Source of the DNA: Alloprevotella rava
GTDB lineage: Bacteria; Bacteroidota; Bacteroidia; Bacteroidales; Bacteroidaceae
Reading direction: 5' to 3'
Length of the DNA: 64,000 bases
Assembly (NCBI RefSeq): GCF_014195585.1
Contig: NZ_JACICA010000001.1
Location: 124,001-188,000, forward strand
In this document: positions 8,959-17,826 of the stretch, piece by piece
How the letters are laid out: each line of letters starts with the position of its first letter
How positions within the stretch are numbered: position 1 is the stretch's first letter
Position numbers and translations under genes: made by a program
The notes under the pieces: generated by a model
What the model was told of the DNA's origin: nothing
The model's database searches: none
The model's input: only the letters and a program-made list of their open reading frames with translations

Positions 8959-10380
8959 ATGATGGGTAATCTTAAGAAGATAGAAGAACTGCAAGTAAAG
9001 CCTGAAGGGCAGACCTTTGATCGTAAGAGTGCCAAGATTGATGCAAAATCGTTGGCTGTAATACTCGTGGCGATGGCTAATGCAGATGGTGGAGATATTG
9101 CTGTTGGTATTGAAGATGACGGGAAGGTAACGGGCATCGACGGAATGGAACAACATATTAATGAATTGTTGCGTGCACCATTTGATTTCTGTGTCCCTTC
9201 CATAGATGTGGAGATCGAACGTTTGGCTTGCATAGATGTAGATGGGCGCTCGAATCATATTCTTTTGATGCACGTTCATCAAAGTATGAAACTCCACGCT
9301 AATCAAGCTGATGATGCTTTCTATCGTGTAGGCGATAAATCTAAGAAACTTTCTTTTGAGCAACGAATGCAGCTACTCTATGCTAAAGGTGGACGCTATT
9401 ACGAGGACGAGCCAGTTTATAATGCAACCATTGAGGACATCGACCTTGCTAAGGTGAATGATTATATCAAGGTCTTGGGCTACAGCAAGGATGCTATCAC
9501 TTTTCTTCGTGAAAATAAGGAGTTCGTGACCAACCGTGATGGTGTAGAGAAAGTGAGTGGTGCTGCTATTCTTCTCTTCGGTAAAAATACTCAGCAATTC
9601 TTTCCACGTTCTTATGTGCGCTTTATTCGATATCAGGGCACAGAAGCCAAAGTAGGAACAGAGATGAATGTGGTAAAGGATGTGATCTTTGAAGGGACTG
9701 TATTAGAAATTATCAATAAGGTTATTGCTTATGTGCAGACGCAGATCAAAGAATACACCTTCCTCGGCTCAAAGGGCCTCTTTGTGACTATTCCTGAGTA
9801 TCCAAAATATTGTTGGCAAGAATTGATTGTTAATGCTGTGGCGCATCGTGATTATTCCATCTACGGCACGGATATTCAAGTCAAGTTATTCGATGATCAT
9901 TTTACAGTGGAAAGTCCCGGCTTCCTACCCGGTCTTGTGCGCACCTATAATATTCGTCATATCCACTTTTCTCGCAATCCCAAGATTGCTGCTTATCTGC
10001 GCGACTATAAAATTGTGAAGGAGTTTGGAGAGGGCGTAGATCGTATGTATCGTGAAATGCAGGAAGCAGGGCAACCTGAACCGAAATATATTCAGGACGA
10101 CTTTATTCTGAAAGCTACATTGAGAGCGAAGACCGTTGTGGAGGACAATGTCCCTCATTCTGTCCCTCACAATGTCCTTCATCAGCCATCGTTAGAAGAA
10201 GTAATTTTGGCGGCTATCAAAAACAATGATAAAGTAACACGAAAAGAGATCGCCGCATCGCAGCACATCAGTGTTAAAACGGTTCAGCGACAGTTGGAAA
10301 AGATGAGAGATAAAGTCAAGTATGAAGGTAGTGGGGATAGAGGTCACTGGGTGATTCTTTCAAATGATAAAACAGACTAA
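8959..10380 (+). CDS. AlbA_2/RecG-C-like ATP-binding transcriptional regulator
   Basis: A 473-residue protein of the family annotated as putative transcriptional regulators with an AlbA_2 (Schlafen-like) domain. Residues 19-62 hold the AlbA_2 signature (QTFDRKSA, ANADGGDIAVGIEDDGKV, GIDG). Residues 285-360 match the GHKL-like C-terminal domain seen in these regulators and named after RecG (ELIVNAVAHRDYS, VKLFDDHFTVESPG, FGEGVDRMYREM). A short linker rich in VPH repeats (398-405) precedes a C-terminal winged helix (TRKEIAASQHISVKTVQRQL, 427-446). Targets are unknown; members are often accessory or linked to phage defence, but no partner gene is adjacent here. Two ATGs (8959, 8962) are possible; both lie within a few bases of the predicted transcript start. 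The gene runs straight into a repeat cluster with no clear terminator. Confidence 0.85.
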   Translation: MMGNLKKIEELQVKPEGQTFDRKSAKIDAKSLAVILVAMANADGGDIAVGIEDDGKVTGIDGMEQHINELLRAPFDFCVPSIDVEIERLACIDVDGRSNHILLMHVHQSMKLHANQADDAFYRVGDKSKKLSFEQRMQLLYAKGGRYYEDEPVYNATIEDIDLAKVNDYIKVLGYSKDAITFLRENKEFVTNRDGVEKVSGAAILLFGKNTQQFFPRSYVRFIRYQGTEAKVGTEMNVVKDVIFEGTVLEIINKVIAYVQTQIKEYTFLGSKGLFVTIPEYPKYCWQELIVNAVAHRDYSIYGTDIQVKLFDDHFTVESPGFLPGLVRTYNIRHIHFSRNPKIAAYLRDYKIVKEFGEGVDRMYREMQEAGQPEPKYIQDDFILKATLRAKTVVEDNVPHSVPHNVLHQPSLEEVILAAIKNNDKVTRKEIAASQHISVKTVQRQLEKMRDKVKYEGSGDRGHWVILSNDKTD

Positions 10381-10416
10381 AAATCTTCCTGAGAATACGT
10401 GTATAGATAAGCGTGA

Positions 10417-10495
10417 ACACCCTTATTGTGTTTGGGAATAGAATAAGGATGTCAGCTGATAGCCTTATTGTGTGAGCTGGCGCGCTTATTGTGGG
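10417..10495. repeat. Family A repeat array, copy A1
   Basis: Alternating CCTTATTGTG and AATAAGG motifs about 21 bases apart, with TGTCAGCTGA in the centre. Four motif positions are visible; the last (GCTTATTGTGG) is degenerate. It lies about 35 bases after the stop of the upstream ATPase gene and about 60 bases before repeat B1; a small GAGGAG/CTCCTC hairpin (10526-10543) sits between the two. Confidence 0.8.
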
Positions 10496-10553
10496 GAAGG
10501 CTGTAAGTAGGATGGTGGAAATTTAGAGGAGGAAACGCTCCTCCCGCGTGTTC

Positions 10554-10737
10554 TTTTTTTGTTGTCACGTCGTCACGTTGTCACACTTTGCGGTTAAAGT
10601 GCTGAAATATATAGTGTTATACGTGTGACAACGGTGTGACAACAAAAAGGGAATGAAAATTTGTTGTCACACCCTATAAGAGGTTGTCAATCAGATAGTT
10701 TTCGTAATCTGTGACAACGTGACAACAAAAAATAACT
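10554..10737. repeat. Family B palindromic TTGTTGTCAC element, copy B1
   Basis: The left block (10559-10584) holds three direct motifs, two GTTGTCAC and one CGTCAC. An internal block (10623-10646) holds two inverted GTGTGACAAC motifs. A single TTGTTGTCACAC follows at 10661-10672, and the right block (10710-10736) holds two inverted motifs ending in AAAAAATAAC. Spacers of roughly 40 bases between blocks are not conserved in sequence between copies. No ORF crosses it. Confidence 0.8.
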
Positions 10738-10750
10738 TTTTATTGGTAGG

Positions 10751-10876
10751 AGAATATTTGGTTTATTGTATGAAGAAAGGATAACACCAACGCCATTCGG
10801 AGATGAACCCCATATTCTTTCACAAATCAAAGCTTATGCAGAACGAAATGATATAAAAATCCCAGCAATTCTCTAA
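10751..10876 (+). pseudogene. Possible 3' remnant of a broken gene
   Basis: A 41-codon open stretch ending in TAA reads like real protein (FGLLYEERITPTPFGDEPHI, then a helix-like QIKAYAERNDIKIP) but has no start codon. Its upstream frame is closed by a stop inside the tail of repeat B1 about 18 bases earlier. This fits the last part of a gene whose front was replaced by the repeat cluster. I do not recognise the family, and a chance reading frame is possible. Confidence 0.3.
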
Positions 10877-10888
10877 GTTGCTGGGAGT
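10855..10888 (-). terminator. Terminator of the fimbrillin-like gene
   Basis: CCCAGCAA (10861-10868) and TTGCTGGG (10878-10885) form a hairpin flanked by A-rich and T-rich sides. Read on the minus strand it runs into TTTTTAT, 22 bases past the stop at 10908. Confidence 0.8.
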
Positions 10889-10907
10889 TTTCTTTACTAT
10901 AGAGTTA

Positions 10908-12578
10908 TCAATAATGAATAAAGGCGCGAATGTAATTTTTATCATTATCGTGTAATGAATGGTTGCCATCCGTATAACCATTTTTGAAGATATTTAGAAT
11001 ACCGGTATTGAAATCTCTATAATATGTACTTGACCAATATGCTTTGACTGTTACACTTGGATCTGGATCCGTAACATTGACCGTTGTTCCTCCTGCATCC
11101 GAAAAAGCCTTGTTTACGACATGAATATACCAGCCTTGCCCAGAACTATTAGCATTTACTGTCAGATTTGTCCCAAAACCAACATAGAGATACAAATTTT
11201 TCCAATCGGTGTTTGCTCCGAGATACCATTTACTCAGATTAGAGCCAGTCACATTAACACCTGGCTCATAATGGGCTGCATGATAGAATGCGGGGCATTT
11301 ATCTTTTTCATTGGCTTTAATAGTGACTCCGTCCTTGCTACCATTGGCATCCCATGTCCAATGAAGTCCTTGAGAAGTTGCTGGAATCTGATCATGCTGA
11401 CTGGGGTATTCTGCCTCAGGATTATTATATATACTCCTTTTTAAAGTCCAGATAGATTTCTCACCATTGTTGGCGTCATGAAGCGAGATGGCCGAGCGAT
11501 CGGTTTCGCTAATAATCAACGCAATGGGGGTACGCGTTCCTTTATTTCGCAAAAAATCTACAGTACCGTCATCAAAAACATACTTGAACACCTTGGTTAA
11601 TTTCACATTCAGCAGATAAGTGCCATTAGGTTCTAACGTGACTCCCTTATACGAGGTTATTGTCCGCCCTGTCAAGTCTTTATGATAAATTTTATCGCCA
11701 CTTGTAAATTTCAACTGAATATTTGAACCTTCACTTGGCAAAAGATAGTGATAGGATTTCACTTTAGGAGTAGAGACATATTTTTCTTGGAAGAAACCGT
11801 TGTTAGTGGCAGGAAATGTATCATCGGATTCAGACAAAGCCCCAACTGCTCCTGCAGAGTATGTTCCCGTTACAGGATCATAGTTCACCACAGTAGGCGC
11901 ATTCCCGCTATTATCAATGATTTTAGCTTTGACATTCTTGGGAATATTCACCATAGCTTCAATGCTTACGCGCACACGTAATCCCACATGATTCATCACG
12001 AAAGGAACTTCTGCTTTAGGGCCACTGATAGCCTTTACTGTGCGTCCAATGCGTGCTGTTGCTGCATTAGCTTGCGACACACTGATAACACCTCCTGAAT
12101 AGTCCACCTTTTCGTTAAGACATACAAAAGTATAAGTGCCTGGCTCGAGAATCATATGATCGTTCTTTGAAAATTTTCCATTAGAAACTGTAGCATTGAT
12201 AGTTCCTTTAAGCGTGCCAGACGCATCATAGGCCAAAACTTTGTAACTTCCGTTACTCATGGCAGGAGCAGCAGGTGCGGCTGCACGAGCTGCTGCTCGC
12301 GTTACGGCATAGCCAGGATCTTTTGATAGGCTTATTTCACCCAACACACCATCACCCAAATCGGTAGTATCCGTAGGATTTTCCCACATTCTGGCCTTAC
12401 GGCTTCCCATTGTTTGCTCTTCACCGAAGTCGGGTTCAGTCAAGATGAAACTAACTCCCTTGGTTGTTGTGGTATCTTCTTTTTCTGCATCCATAAGATC
12501 GTTGCTCGAACAGCCAACGAGGATGCCTGCTAACAACAGAAATACTATTGAAAATAAGTTTCTTGATATAATATTCAT
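10908..12578 (-). CDS. Fimbrillin-family surface lipoprotein
   Basis: A 556-residue lipoprotein of the Bacteroidales fimbrillin (FimA/Mfa-like) superfamily. The start is taken as the ATG at 12578 rather than 12617: it gives a clean signal peptide (NLFSIVFLLLAGILVG) with a lipobox ending at the Cys of LVGCSSND. The mature chain has an Ala-rich, low-complexity stretch (TRAAARAAAPAAPA) around residues 90-105. Two beta-sandwich-like regions follow, with EPGTYTFVCLNEK and EPNGTYLLNVKL, phrases common in fimbrillins. Such proteins are exported as lipoproteins and may polymerise after protease cleavage; whether this is a shaft, tip or anchor subunit cannot be told. No Mfa/Fim accessory genes are adjacent. 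The 50-residue gene at 12638-12790 lies just upstream on the same strand. Confidence 0.75.
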   Translation of the reverse strand: MNIISRNLFSIVFLLLAGILVGCSSNDLMDAEKEDTTTTKGVSFILTEPDFGEEQTMGSRKARMWENPTDTTDLGDGVLGEISLSKDPGYAVTRAAARAAAPAAPAMSNGSYKVLAYDASGTLKGTINATVSNGKFSKNDHMILEPGTYTFVCLNEKVDYSGGVISVSQANAATARIGRTVKAISGPKAEVPFVMNHVGLRVRVSIEAMVNIPKNVKAKIIDNSGNAPTVVNYDPVTGTYSAGAVGALSESDDTFPATNNGFFQEKYVSTPKVKSYHYLLPSEGSNIQLKFTSGDKIYHKDLTGRTITSYKGVTLEPNGTYLLNVKLTKVFKYVFDDGTVDFLRNKGTRTPIALIISETDRSAISLHDANNGEKSIWTLKRSIYNNPEAEYPSQHDQIPATSQGLHWTWDANGSKDGVTIKANEKDKCPAFYHAAHYEPGVNVTGSNLSKWYLGANTDWKNLYLYVGFGTNLTVNANSSGQGWYIHVVNKAFSDAGGTTVNVTDPDPSVTVKAYWSSTYYRDFNTGILNIFKNGYTDGNHSLHDNDKNYIRAFIHY

Positions 12579-12637
12579 AATGTAATGTGAAATTGCGTAT
12601 GGAGTTAAATGCTTCATACTTGTGATTGTCTTCTCAG

Positions 12638-12790
12638 TTAAAATTCTATTTCACCCCACTCTATCGGCTTTTCATTATCAAAGTCTGGTTCAGAAGAGTC
12701 GGTGGTTGTTGGTTTAACTGAAGTGGCAAATAATTGTACCGTTTGTACTGATAAAATTTCAGAACAAGGGGAAATGTACTTCTTTTTCAT
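12638..12790 (-). CDS. Small protein of the MKKKYISP type upstream of a fimbrillin
   Basis: A 50-residue ORF too short for usual callers. It begins MKKKYISPCSEILSVQT, continues with VQLFATS, and ends in an acidic tail (DSSEPDF, KPIEWGEIEF). Short proteins with a MKKxYxxP start followed by a hydrophobic heptad are common in Prevotella and relatives next to surface-protein genes; their role is not established. A -7 box TAGTTTTG lies on the minus strand at 12870-12863, and the ORF ends 59 bases before the fimbrillin ATG, so the two are probably cotranscribed. There is no signal peptide. A small hairpin (GAGAAAA/TTTTCTC, near 12823-12841) sits in its leader. Confidence 0.65.
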   Translation of the reverse strand: MKKKYISPCSEILSVQTVQLFATSVKPTTTDSSEPDFDNEKPIEWGEIEF

Positions 12791-13012
12791 TTTGTTATGT
12801 TCCTTACTTATAAATCACTAATGAGAAAATTTCTTTTCTCAACTCACTTTGAAATAAGTGTGCAAAACTACATCTTTTTTATGTATAAGTGAAATATCAA
12901 TATGCATTTTCTTTTTTTTAATAAAAAAGATTACATAAAATTCTTTTTCACCACACAAGATGTGTATAATATAAAGTTTTATGAAAATGTTTGCTAAAGC
13001 TCAATTTAAGGC

Positions 13013-13052
13013 AAAAAGAGAGCATATCCGCGCGATGGGGGATATGCTCTCT
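13013..13052 (-). terminator. Terminator of the nucleotidyltransferase gene
   Basis: Thirteen-base perfect arms 13017-13029 (AGAGAGCATATCC) and 13040-13052, followed on the minus strand by CTTTTTG. It lies 25 bases past the stop at 13077. Confidence 0.85.
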
Positions 13053-13076
13053 GATACTGTTATTATGGAGTTCTTT

Positions 13077-13988
13077 TTAGAACATCTTTTCGGGATAAAC
13101 GCCTTCTTCGTGTAATTTGGCAAGTTTAGCAACCACTTCGGGGCGGTCTTCCTTGTAAGTCACGCCGAACCATTTGCTGGTAGTGTCGAGAACTTCGCAA
13201 GTTGCTCCGTCCTTGTGGATGAGTTTGTCAACCATTAAGGGAATGAAGAATTCGCTCTTCAAGTTTTCCTGATTCTTCGGGTCGGAAAGGAATTCCTTAA
13301 ACATCTCGTCGGAGTACTGGAAGTATTCGGGAGTGAAGCCCCAGAAGTTCATTGATACAGGGGTGTTGTCCTCGATAGCTACCCACTCGTCGTTGTCGTC
13401 GAGATATTTCACCACGCCGTCGAAGCGTTGGATCTTTGTGCGCTCTACAACGCTGGTGAGGAGGTTATTGTCGTCGTTCTCACAAACGCCGCGAGATACA
13501 GTACCCAAGTCGGAGAGCGTATTGCCAACACGGAAACCTACCATGGCGTATTTCTTCTCAGAATTTTCGGGCAATTCGGAAAGGAACTTGCCCATCACGC
13601 GGAAAGCATCAGCACCATAGAAGTCGTCGCAATTGATAACAGCAAATGGTTCGTTGATAACTGATTTACCCATCATGACTGCGTGGTTTGTACCCCAGGG
13701 TTTTGTACGCCCCTCGGGAACAGTGAAGCCCTCGGGCAACTTATCGAGACTTTGGAAAACAACCTCGCAGGGGATGTGGCCTTCATACTTAGAAAGCACC
13801 ACCTTGCGGAAATCCTCCTCGAAGTCCTTACGAATAACGAAAACGAGCTTGCCGAAGCCAGCTTTGATAGCGTCGTAGATGCTATAGTCCATGATCGTCT
13901 CGCCGTGAGGGCCTAGACCATCTAATTGTTTCAGACCACCATAACGACTGCCCATGCCAGCAGCCAAAAGAAATAATGTTGGTTTCAT
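13077..13988 (-). CDS. NDP-sugar nucleotidyltransferase
   Basis: A 303-residue cytoplasmic GT-A-fold nucleotidyltransferase. The N-terminal LLAAGMGSRYGGLKQLDGLG is the nucleotide-binding GxGxR...K signature of sugar-1-phosphate nucleotidylyltransferases, and AVINCDDFYGADAF near residue 120 supplies the metal-binding Asp pair. It would activate a sugar or related phosphate with UTP, dTTP or CTP, probably for envelope glycan synthesis; the exact sugar cannot be read from the sequence. The single gene is preceded by a -7 box TACCTTTG (minus strand, 14043-14036) and followed by its own terminator. Confidence 0.85.
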   Translation of the reverse strand: MKPTLFLLAAGMGSRYGGLKQLDGLGPHGETIMDYSIYDAIKAGFGKLVFVIRKDFEEDFRKVVLSKYEGHIPCEVVFQSLDKLPEGFTVPEGRTKPWGTNHAVMMGKSVINEPFAVINCDDFYGADAFRVMGKFLSELPENSEKKYAMVGFRVGNTLSDLGTVSRGVCENDDNNLLTSVVERTKIQRFDGVVKYLDDNDEWVAIEDNTPVSMNFWGFTPEYFQYSDEMFKEFLSDPKNQENLKSEFFIPLMVDKLIHKDGATCEVLDTTSKWFGVTYKEDRPEVVAKLAKLHEEGVYPEKMF

Positions 13989-14142
13989 GTGGTTTTATAG
14001 TAGATAAAATTAGTAATCATTCTATTTTCGTGACGCAAAGGTAGTACTTTCCCGTATAAATTGTTCGTCTTTTATCTGATTTATTGCAACTTTTAGTGGA
14101 TTTTAGGGACTCGCGCTTTGCTTTTTTCTGTTGCAGAATTGC

Positions 14143-15768
14143 TTATTTCCCCAAATAGGCCGCTGCGGCTTCAGCGCAGCGCTCGCCATCGACACCGGCC
14201 GACACGATACCTCCTGCATAGCCTGCTCCTTCGCTACAGGGGAAGAGGCCCGCAATACGAATGTGTTGCAGGTTTTCGGGGTTGCGCAGGATGCGAACGG
14301 GGCTCGAGGTGCGGGTTTCGGCTGCGATGACAAGGGCTTCGTTGGTGAGGAAGCCGTGACTGCGCTGACCGAAATAACGGAAGCCTTCTTGCAAGCGGGA
14401 GCTGATGAATTTCGGCATCCAGAAATGGAGCGGTGAAGAAACCACGCCGGGAGCGTAGCTCGATTTGGGGAGATCGTAGCTAAGGCGGTTGTTCACAAAA
14501 TCGGCCATGCGCTGAGCTGGAGCCGTTTGACGCCGTTGCCCTTGCAGCCAACACGCCTTTTCCAGTGCTTCTTGGAAGTACATAAGGCGTAGCGGATTTT
14601 CGGGATTAGAGAAGTCGATGTGTGCCGCTGCGAAATCTTCGTCTTGCATAGCTTCAGCCATGAAGGGAGCTAGTTCGCCGTCGATGTCCTCAGGGCGAGT
14701 TTCTACCACCATTCCCGAGTTGGACCATGCACCATTGCGGTTGCTCGGACTCATACCATTCACCACGATTTGTTCTGGCCCACTCGCTGCTGGCACTACA
14801 AAGCCGCCGGGGCACATGCAGAAACTGTAAACGCCGCGCCCATTGGCTTGAGTGACAAAGCTATATTCGGCAGCGGGGAGAAAACGCCCGCGCCCGTTGC
14901 GATTGTGATACTGAATGCTATCAATGAGCTGAGAGGGGTGTTCCAAACGAACGCCCACGGCAAGCCCCTTGGCTTCCACTTCCACTCCCGCTTGGTAGAG
15001 ATAGCGATAAACATCGCGCGCACTATGCCCCGTGGCTAAGATAACCGGACCGCGGAAGTGCTCACCCGTTGCAGCCTGTACTCCCGCCACTTTGTCGCCC
15101 TCGAAGAGGAAAGCGTCAACACGCGTTTGGAAGTGGACTTCGCCGCCACTTTCGATAATCTGATTGCGCATGTTCTCTATCACGCGCGGCAGCTTGTCCG
15201 TACCAATGTGTGGATGTGCATCGACAAGAATATCGGTAGATGCTCCAAACTGGCAGAAAACGCGGAGAATCTTATCGGAGTTACCTCTTTTCTTGCTGCG
15301 CGTATAGAGTTTCCCGTCAGAATAAGCCCCTGCGCCGCCTTCTCCAAAGGAGTAGTTGCTCTCGGCATCCACTTTGTGCTCGCGTGAGATGAGGGCAATA
15401 TCTTTGCGCCGCTCGCGAACATCTTTTCCGCGCTCGAGCACCACGGGGCGTAATCCGAGTTCGATGAGGCGCAAGGCGGCAAAGAGTCCACCAGGACCTG
15501 CACCCACCACAATGACGCGCTCGGCGTGAGAAACATCTTTATACGCCACCTGCTCATAATCGAGAGCTGGCGGCTCTTCATTGATGTATATATTGAGGGA
15601 AAGATTCACGAAAACAGAACGTTGGCGCGCATCGATGCTCCGCTTGCGAATGTGAACGGCCTTGATAGTGCGCCCATCGCAAGCGAGTTCGCGAGCCACA
15701 TATTCGCGCAACACGCTGGGCTGAAAAGCTACATCGGGCGTTACGCGTAGTTGTATTTGTTTTTGCAT
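14143..15768 (-). CDS. Uncharacterised FAD-dependent dehydrogenase (COG2509-like)
   Basis: A 541-residue soluble flavoprotein. About 90 N-terminal residues form an RNase-like/ferredoxin-like module of the family (LRVTPDVAFQPSVLREYV). The Rossmann dinucleotide site follows (VIVVGAGPGGLFAALRLIEL, near residues 85-105) and then SFGEGGAGAYSDGKLYTRSK, typical of this family. CMCPGGFVVPAASG and a final GEGAGYAGGIVSAGVDG complete the FAD-binding fold. The family is widely conserved but its substrate is unknown. It lies 88 bases downstream of radA on the same strand. Confidence 0.85.
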   Translation of the reverse strand: MQKQIQLRVTPDVAFQPSVLREYVARELACDGRTIKAVHIRKRSIDARQRSVFVNLSLNIYINEEPPALDYEQVAYKDVSHAERVIVVGAGPGGLFAALRLIELGLRPVVLERGKDVRERRKDIALISREHKVDAESNYSFGEGGAGAYSDGKLYTRSKKRGNSDKILRVFCQFGASTDILVDAHPHIGTDKLPRVIENMRNQIIESGGEVHFQTRVDAFLFEGDKVAGVQAATGEHFRGPVILATGHSARDVYRYLYQAGVEVEAKGLAVGVRLEHPSQLIDSIQYHNRNGRGRFLPAAEYSFVTQANGRGVYSFCMCPGGFVVPAASGPEQIVVNGMSPSNRNGAWSNSGMVVETRPEDIDGELAPFMAEAMQDEDFAAAHIDFSNPENPLRLMYFQEALEKACWLQGQRRQTAPAQRMADFVNNRLSYDLPKSSYAPGVVSSPLHFWMPKFISSRLQEGFRYFGQRSHGFLTNEALVIAAETRTSSPVRILRNPENLQHIRIAGLFPCSEGAGYAGGIVSAGVDGERCAEAAAAYLGK

Positions 15769-15856
15769 ACTTGGTTTCTATTTTACAAGAGAAAAAGCAC
15801 CGTGAACAATGGTTTTCTCAGTTGCTTCAACTCACGAGAGGTCTGTGCTCAAATCC

Positions 15857-17233
15857 TTATCCAAACAGTGCGCGGAGGGCTTCCGTGACGGTGCGGACGG
15901 GCACAAGTTCGATGCCAGGTGCTTTTATGTCAATGCCTTTCATGCTCTGTTCGGGCAACAAGAACTGCTGGAATCCGAGTTTAGAAGCTTCGGCAATGCG
16001 CTGCTGAATACGTGTGACGGGGCGGATCTCACCGCTCAGTCCCACTTCTCCTGCCATAGCAACGCTACGTTCGATGGCGGTGTCCACATTGCTACTGAGC
16101 ACACTGGCAATGACGCTCAAGTCGATCGCCGGATCGGTCACGCGGATACCACCGGCAATGTTGAGAAACACGTCCTTTTGTCCGAGTTTGAACCCTACGC
16201 GTTTTTCCAAAACTGCCAACAACATATTGAGTCGGCGGAGGTCGAAACCCGTCGCGCTCCGCTGTGGAGTGCCGTATGCAGCCGTGCTGACAAGCGCTTG
16301 CACCTCAATGAGGAAGGGGCGAACGCCTTCGATGGCGGCACAGATGGCCACTCCGCTCAGTCCCTCGTTGGCTTGAGTGAGCAGCAGTTCGGAGGGATTC
16401 CCCACGGGGCGCAACCCCTCGGTGCGCATCTCGTAGATGCCGAGTTCGGAAGTACTCCCAAAGCGGTTTTTGATACTGCGAAGAATGCGGTAGAGGTAGT
16501 GGCGGTCGCCTTCAAACTGAAGAACGGTGTCTACAATATGTTCGAGCACCTTTGGTCCGGCAATGGCGCCATCTTTCGTGATGTGACCCACCAGCACCAC
16601 GGGGACGCTGCTTTCTTTAGCATATTTGAGGAGAGCTGCGGCGCATTCGCGGATTTGCGTCACGCTCCCCGCTGCTGATTCCTGCGACTCGGTGGTCATC
16701 GTCTGTATCGAGTCAACCACAATGAGCTGTGGCTCCACGTTTTTGATGTGCGTGAAAATCTGCTCCATATTCGTTTCGCAGAGCAGCAAAATGTTGGCGG
16801 GAGATATGCCCAAGCGGTCGGCGCGCAACTTGATTTGCTGCTCGCTTTCCTCTCCGCTGATATAGAGCACACGCTCTTGGAGGTGTAAGATAGTTTGTAA
16901 GAGAAGAGTGGATTTGCCGATGCCTGGTTCGCCACCCAAAAGCACTAACGAACCCGGCACCAGACCACCACCCAACACACGATTCAATTCGGCATCGTGC
17001 ATATCCAAGCGTGGAAGTTCCTTTCCCGAAACCTCCACCAGAGGGATAGGCTTGTTGCGCTTCAGCCCTCGCCCCAGCGCGGTATCAGCAATTGATTCGG
17101 CCGAAGAAGCACTCGTCGGTCGAATGGTCATTTCTTTATAGGTGTTCCATTCTCCACAAGCCGGACACCTACCGATCCATTTGGGAGAGTCTGCCCCACA
17201 GTGGGAACAGACATACACTGTTTTCGATTTCAA
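15857..17233 (-). CDS. radA: DNA repair protein RadA (Sms)
   Basis: A 458-residue branch-migration helicase that processes recombination intermediates. The N-terminal C4 zinc finger uses Cys9, Cys12, Cys23 and Cys26 (VCSHCGADSPKWIGRCPACG). The Walker A motif GGEPGIGKST is at residues 100-109, and the family-specific KNRFG motif is near 260. The C-terminal Lon-protease-like domain lacks a catalytic Ser-Lys dyad, as usual (LNIAGGIRVTDPAIDLSV). It starts 7 bases after the MerR-type gene on the same strand, so the two are likely cotranscribed. Confidence 0.97.
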   Translation of the reverse strand: MKSKTVYVCSHCGADSPKWIGRCPACGEWNTYKEMTIRPTSASSAESIADTALGRGLKRNKPIPLVEVSGKELPRLDMHDAELNRVLGGGLVPGSLVLLGGEPGIGKSTLLLQTILHLQERVLYISGEESEQQIKLRADRLGISPANILLLCETNMEQIFTHIKNVEPQLIVVDSIQTMTTESQESAAGSVTQIRECAAALLKYAKESSVPVVLVGHITKDGAIAGPKVLEHIVDTVLQFEGDRHYLYRILRSIKNRFGSTSELGIYEMRTEGLRPVGNPSELLLTQANEGLSGVAICAAIEGVRPFLIEVQALVSTAAYGTPQRSATGFDLRRLNMLLAVLEKRVGFKLGQKDVFLNIAGGIRVTDPAIDLSVIASVLSSNVDTAIERSVAMAGEVGLSGEIRPVTRIQQRIAEASKLGFQQFLLPEQSMKGIDIKAPGIELVPVRTVTEALRALFG

Positions 17234-17240
17234 AACTCTC

Positions 17241-17585
17241 TTACAGTTGATTCAGTTTGTCTTTGATGGTGAGCAACTCCTCGCGAATGTCCTGCAAGAG
17301 CGTAACCACCTCAGTTTTTTTCTCCTCTCCTCCGCGGTTTTTCTTGATCAGCTTGGCAGCAGCATCGAGTTTTAATCCGCGCACCTTCACCAGGTTATAT
17401 ACCACCCGAATCTTATTGATTTCATCTTGCGTATATTGGCGAACATTGCGATTCAGCCGTTTCGGAGCAATTTGCGGAAAATGTTTCTCCCAATAGCGCA
17501 ACAGTGTGGGCTGCACATCAAACATCTCCGCAACTTCGGAGATGGAATAAAACATTTTCAAGTCCTTTCCAGAATTCTCGGACAT
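17241..17585 (-). CDS. MerR-family transcriptional regulator
   Basis: A 114-residue protein with the MerR winged helix at residues 10-80 (YSISEVAEMFDVQPTLLRYW, FPQIAPKRLNRNVRQYTQDE). A short coiled-coil-like tail (KKTEVVTLLQDIREELLTIK) follows. There is no effector-binding Cys cluster, so it is not a metal sensor of the classic type. It is the first gene of a probable MerR-radA operon. A variant -7 box TAATTTCG lies on the minus strand at 17619-17612, giving a leader of about 24 nt. Its regulon is unknown. Confidence 0.85.
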   Translation of the reverse strand: MSENSGKDLKMFYSISEVAEMFDVQPTLLRYWEKHFPQIAPKRLNRNVRQYTQDEINKIRVVYNLVKVRGLKLDAAAKLIKKNRGGEEKKTEVVTLLQDIREELLTIKDKLNQL

Positions 17586-17740
17586 AAATAGAGCTTTTTA
17601 CGTTTATTAGGCGAAATTACGAAAATCCTACTAACTTCCCCAATTTCCGTATGCTTTTTGGGAAGAAAGATAGAACTAATAGTCGTATCAACACAAATAA
17701 GGGTATCAGGGAAGAGAGAAGTGTTCCATCATTTTCCGCT

Positions 17741-17820
17741 ATCCTTATTGCGTTTGCGAATACAATAAAGAAGCCAGCTGACAGAATAAGGGTGTCAGCT
17801 GGCGCAATAAGGATATTTTT
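17741..17820. repeat. Family A repeat array, copy A2
   Basis: ATCCTTATTGCG at the left and CGCAATAAGGATATTTTT at the right form complementary ends. Between them lie ACAATAAAG and AGAATAAGG with two AGCTG centres (CCAGCTGAC, GTCAGCTGGC). The stop codon of the retropepsin gene lies 7 bases to the right, so this array probably forms the 3' end of that transcript. Confidence 0.8.
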
Positions 17821-17826
17821 ATGCGT

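Noticed and set aside
10554-10737. Possible CRISPR array in the TTGTTGTCAC elements
   Set aside because: Motifs are in both orientations, spacers are not regular and no cas gene is present.
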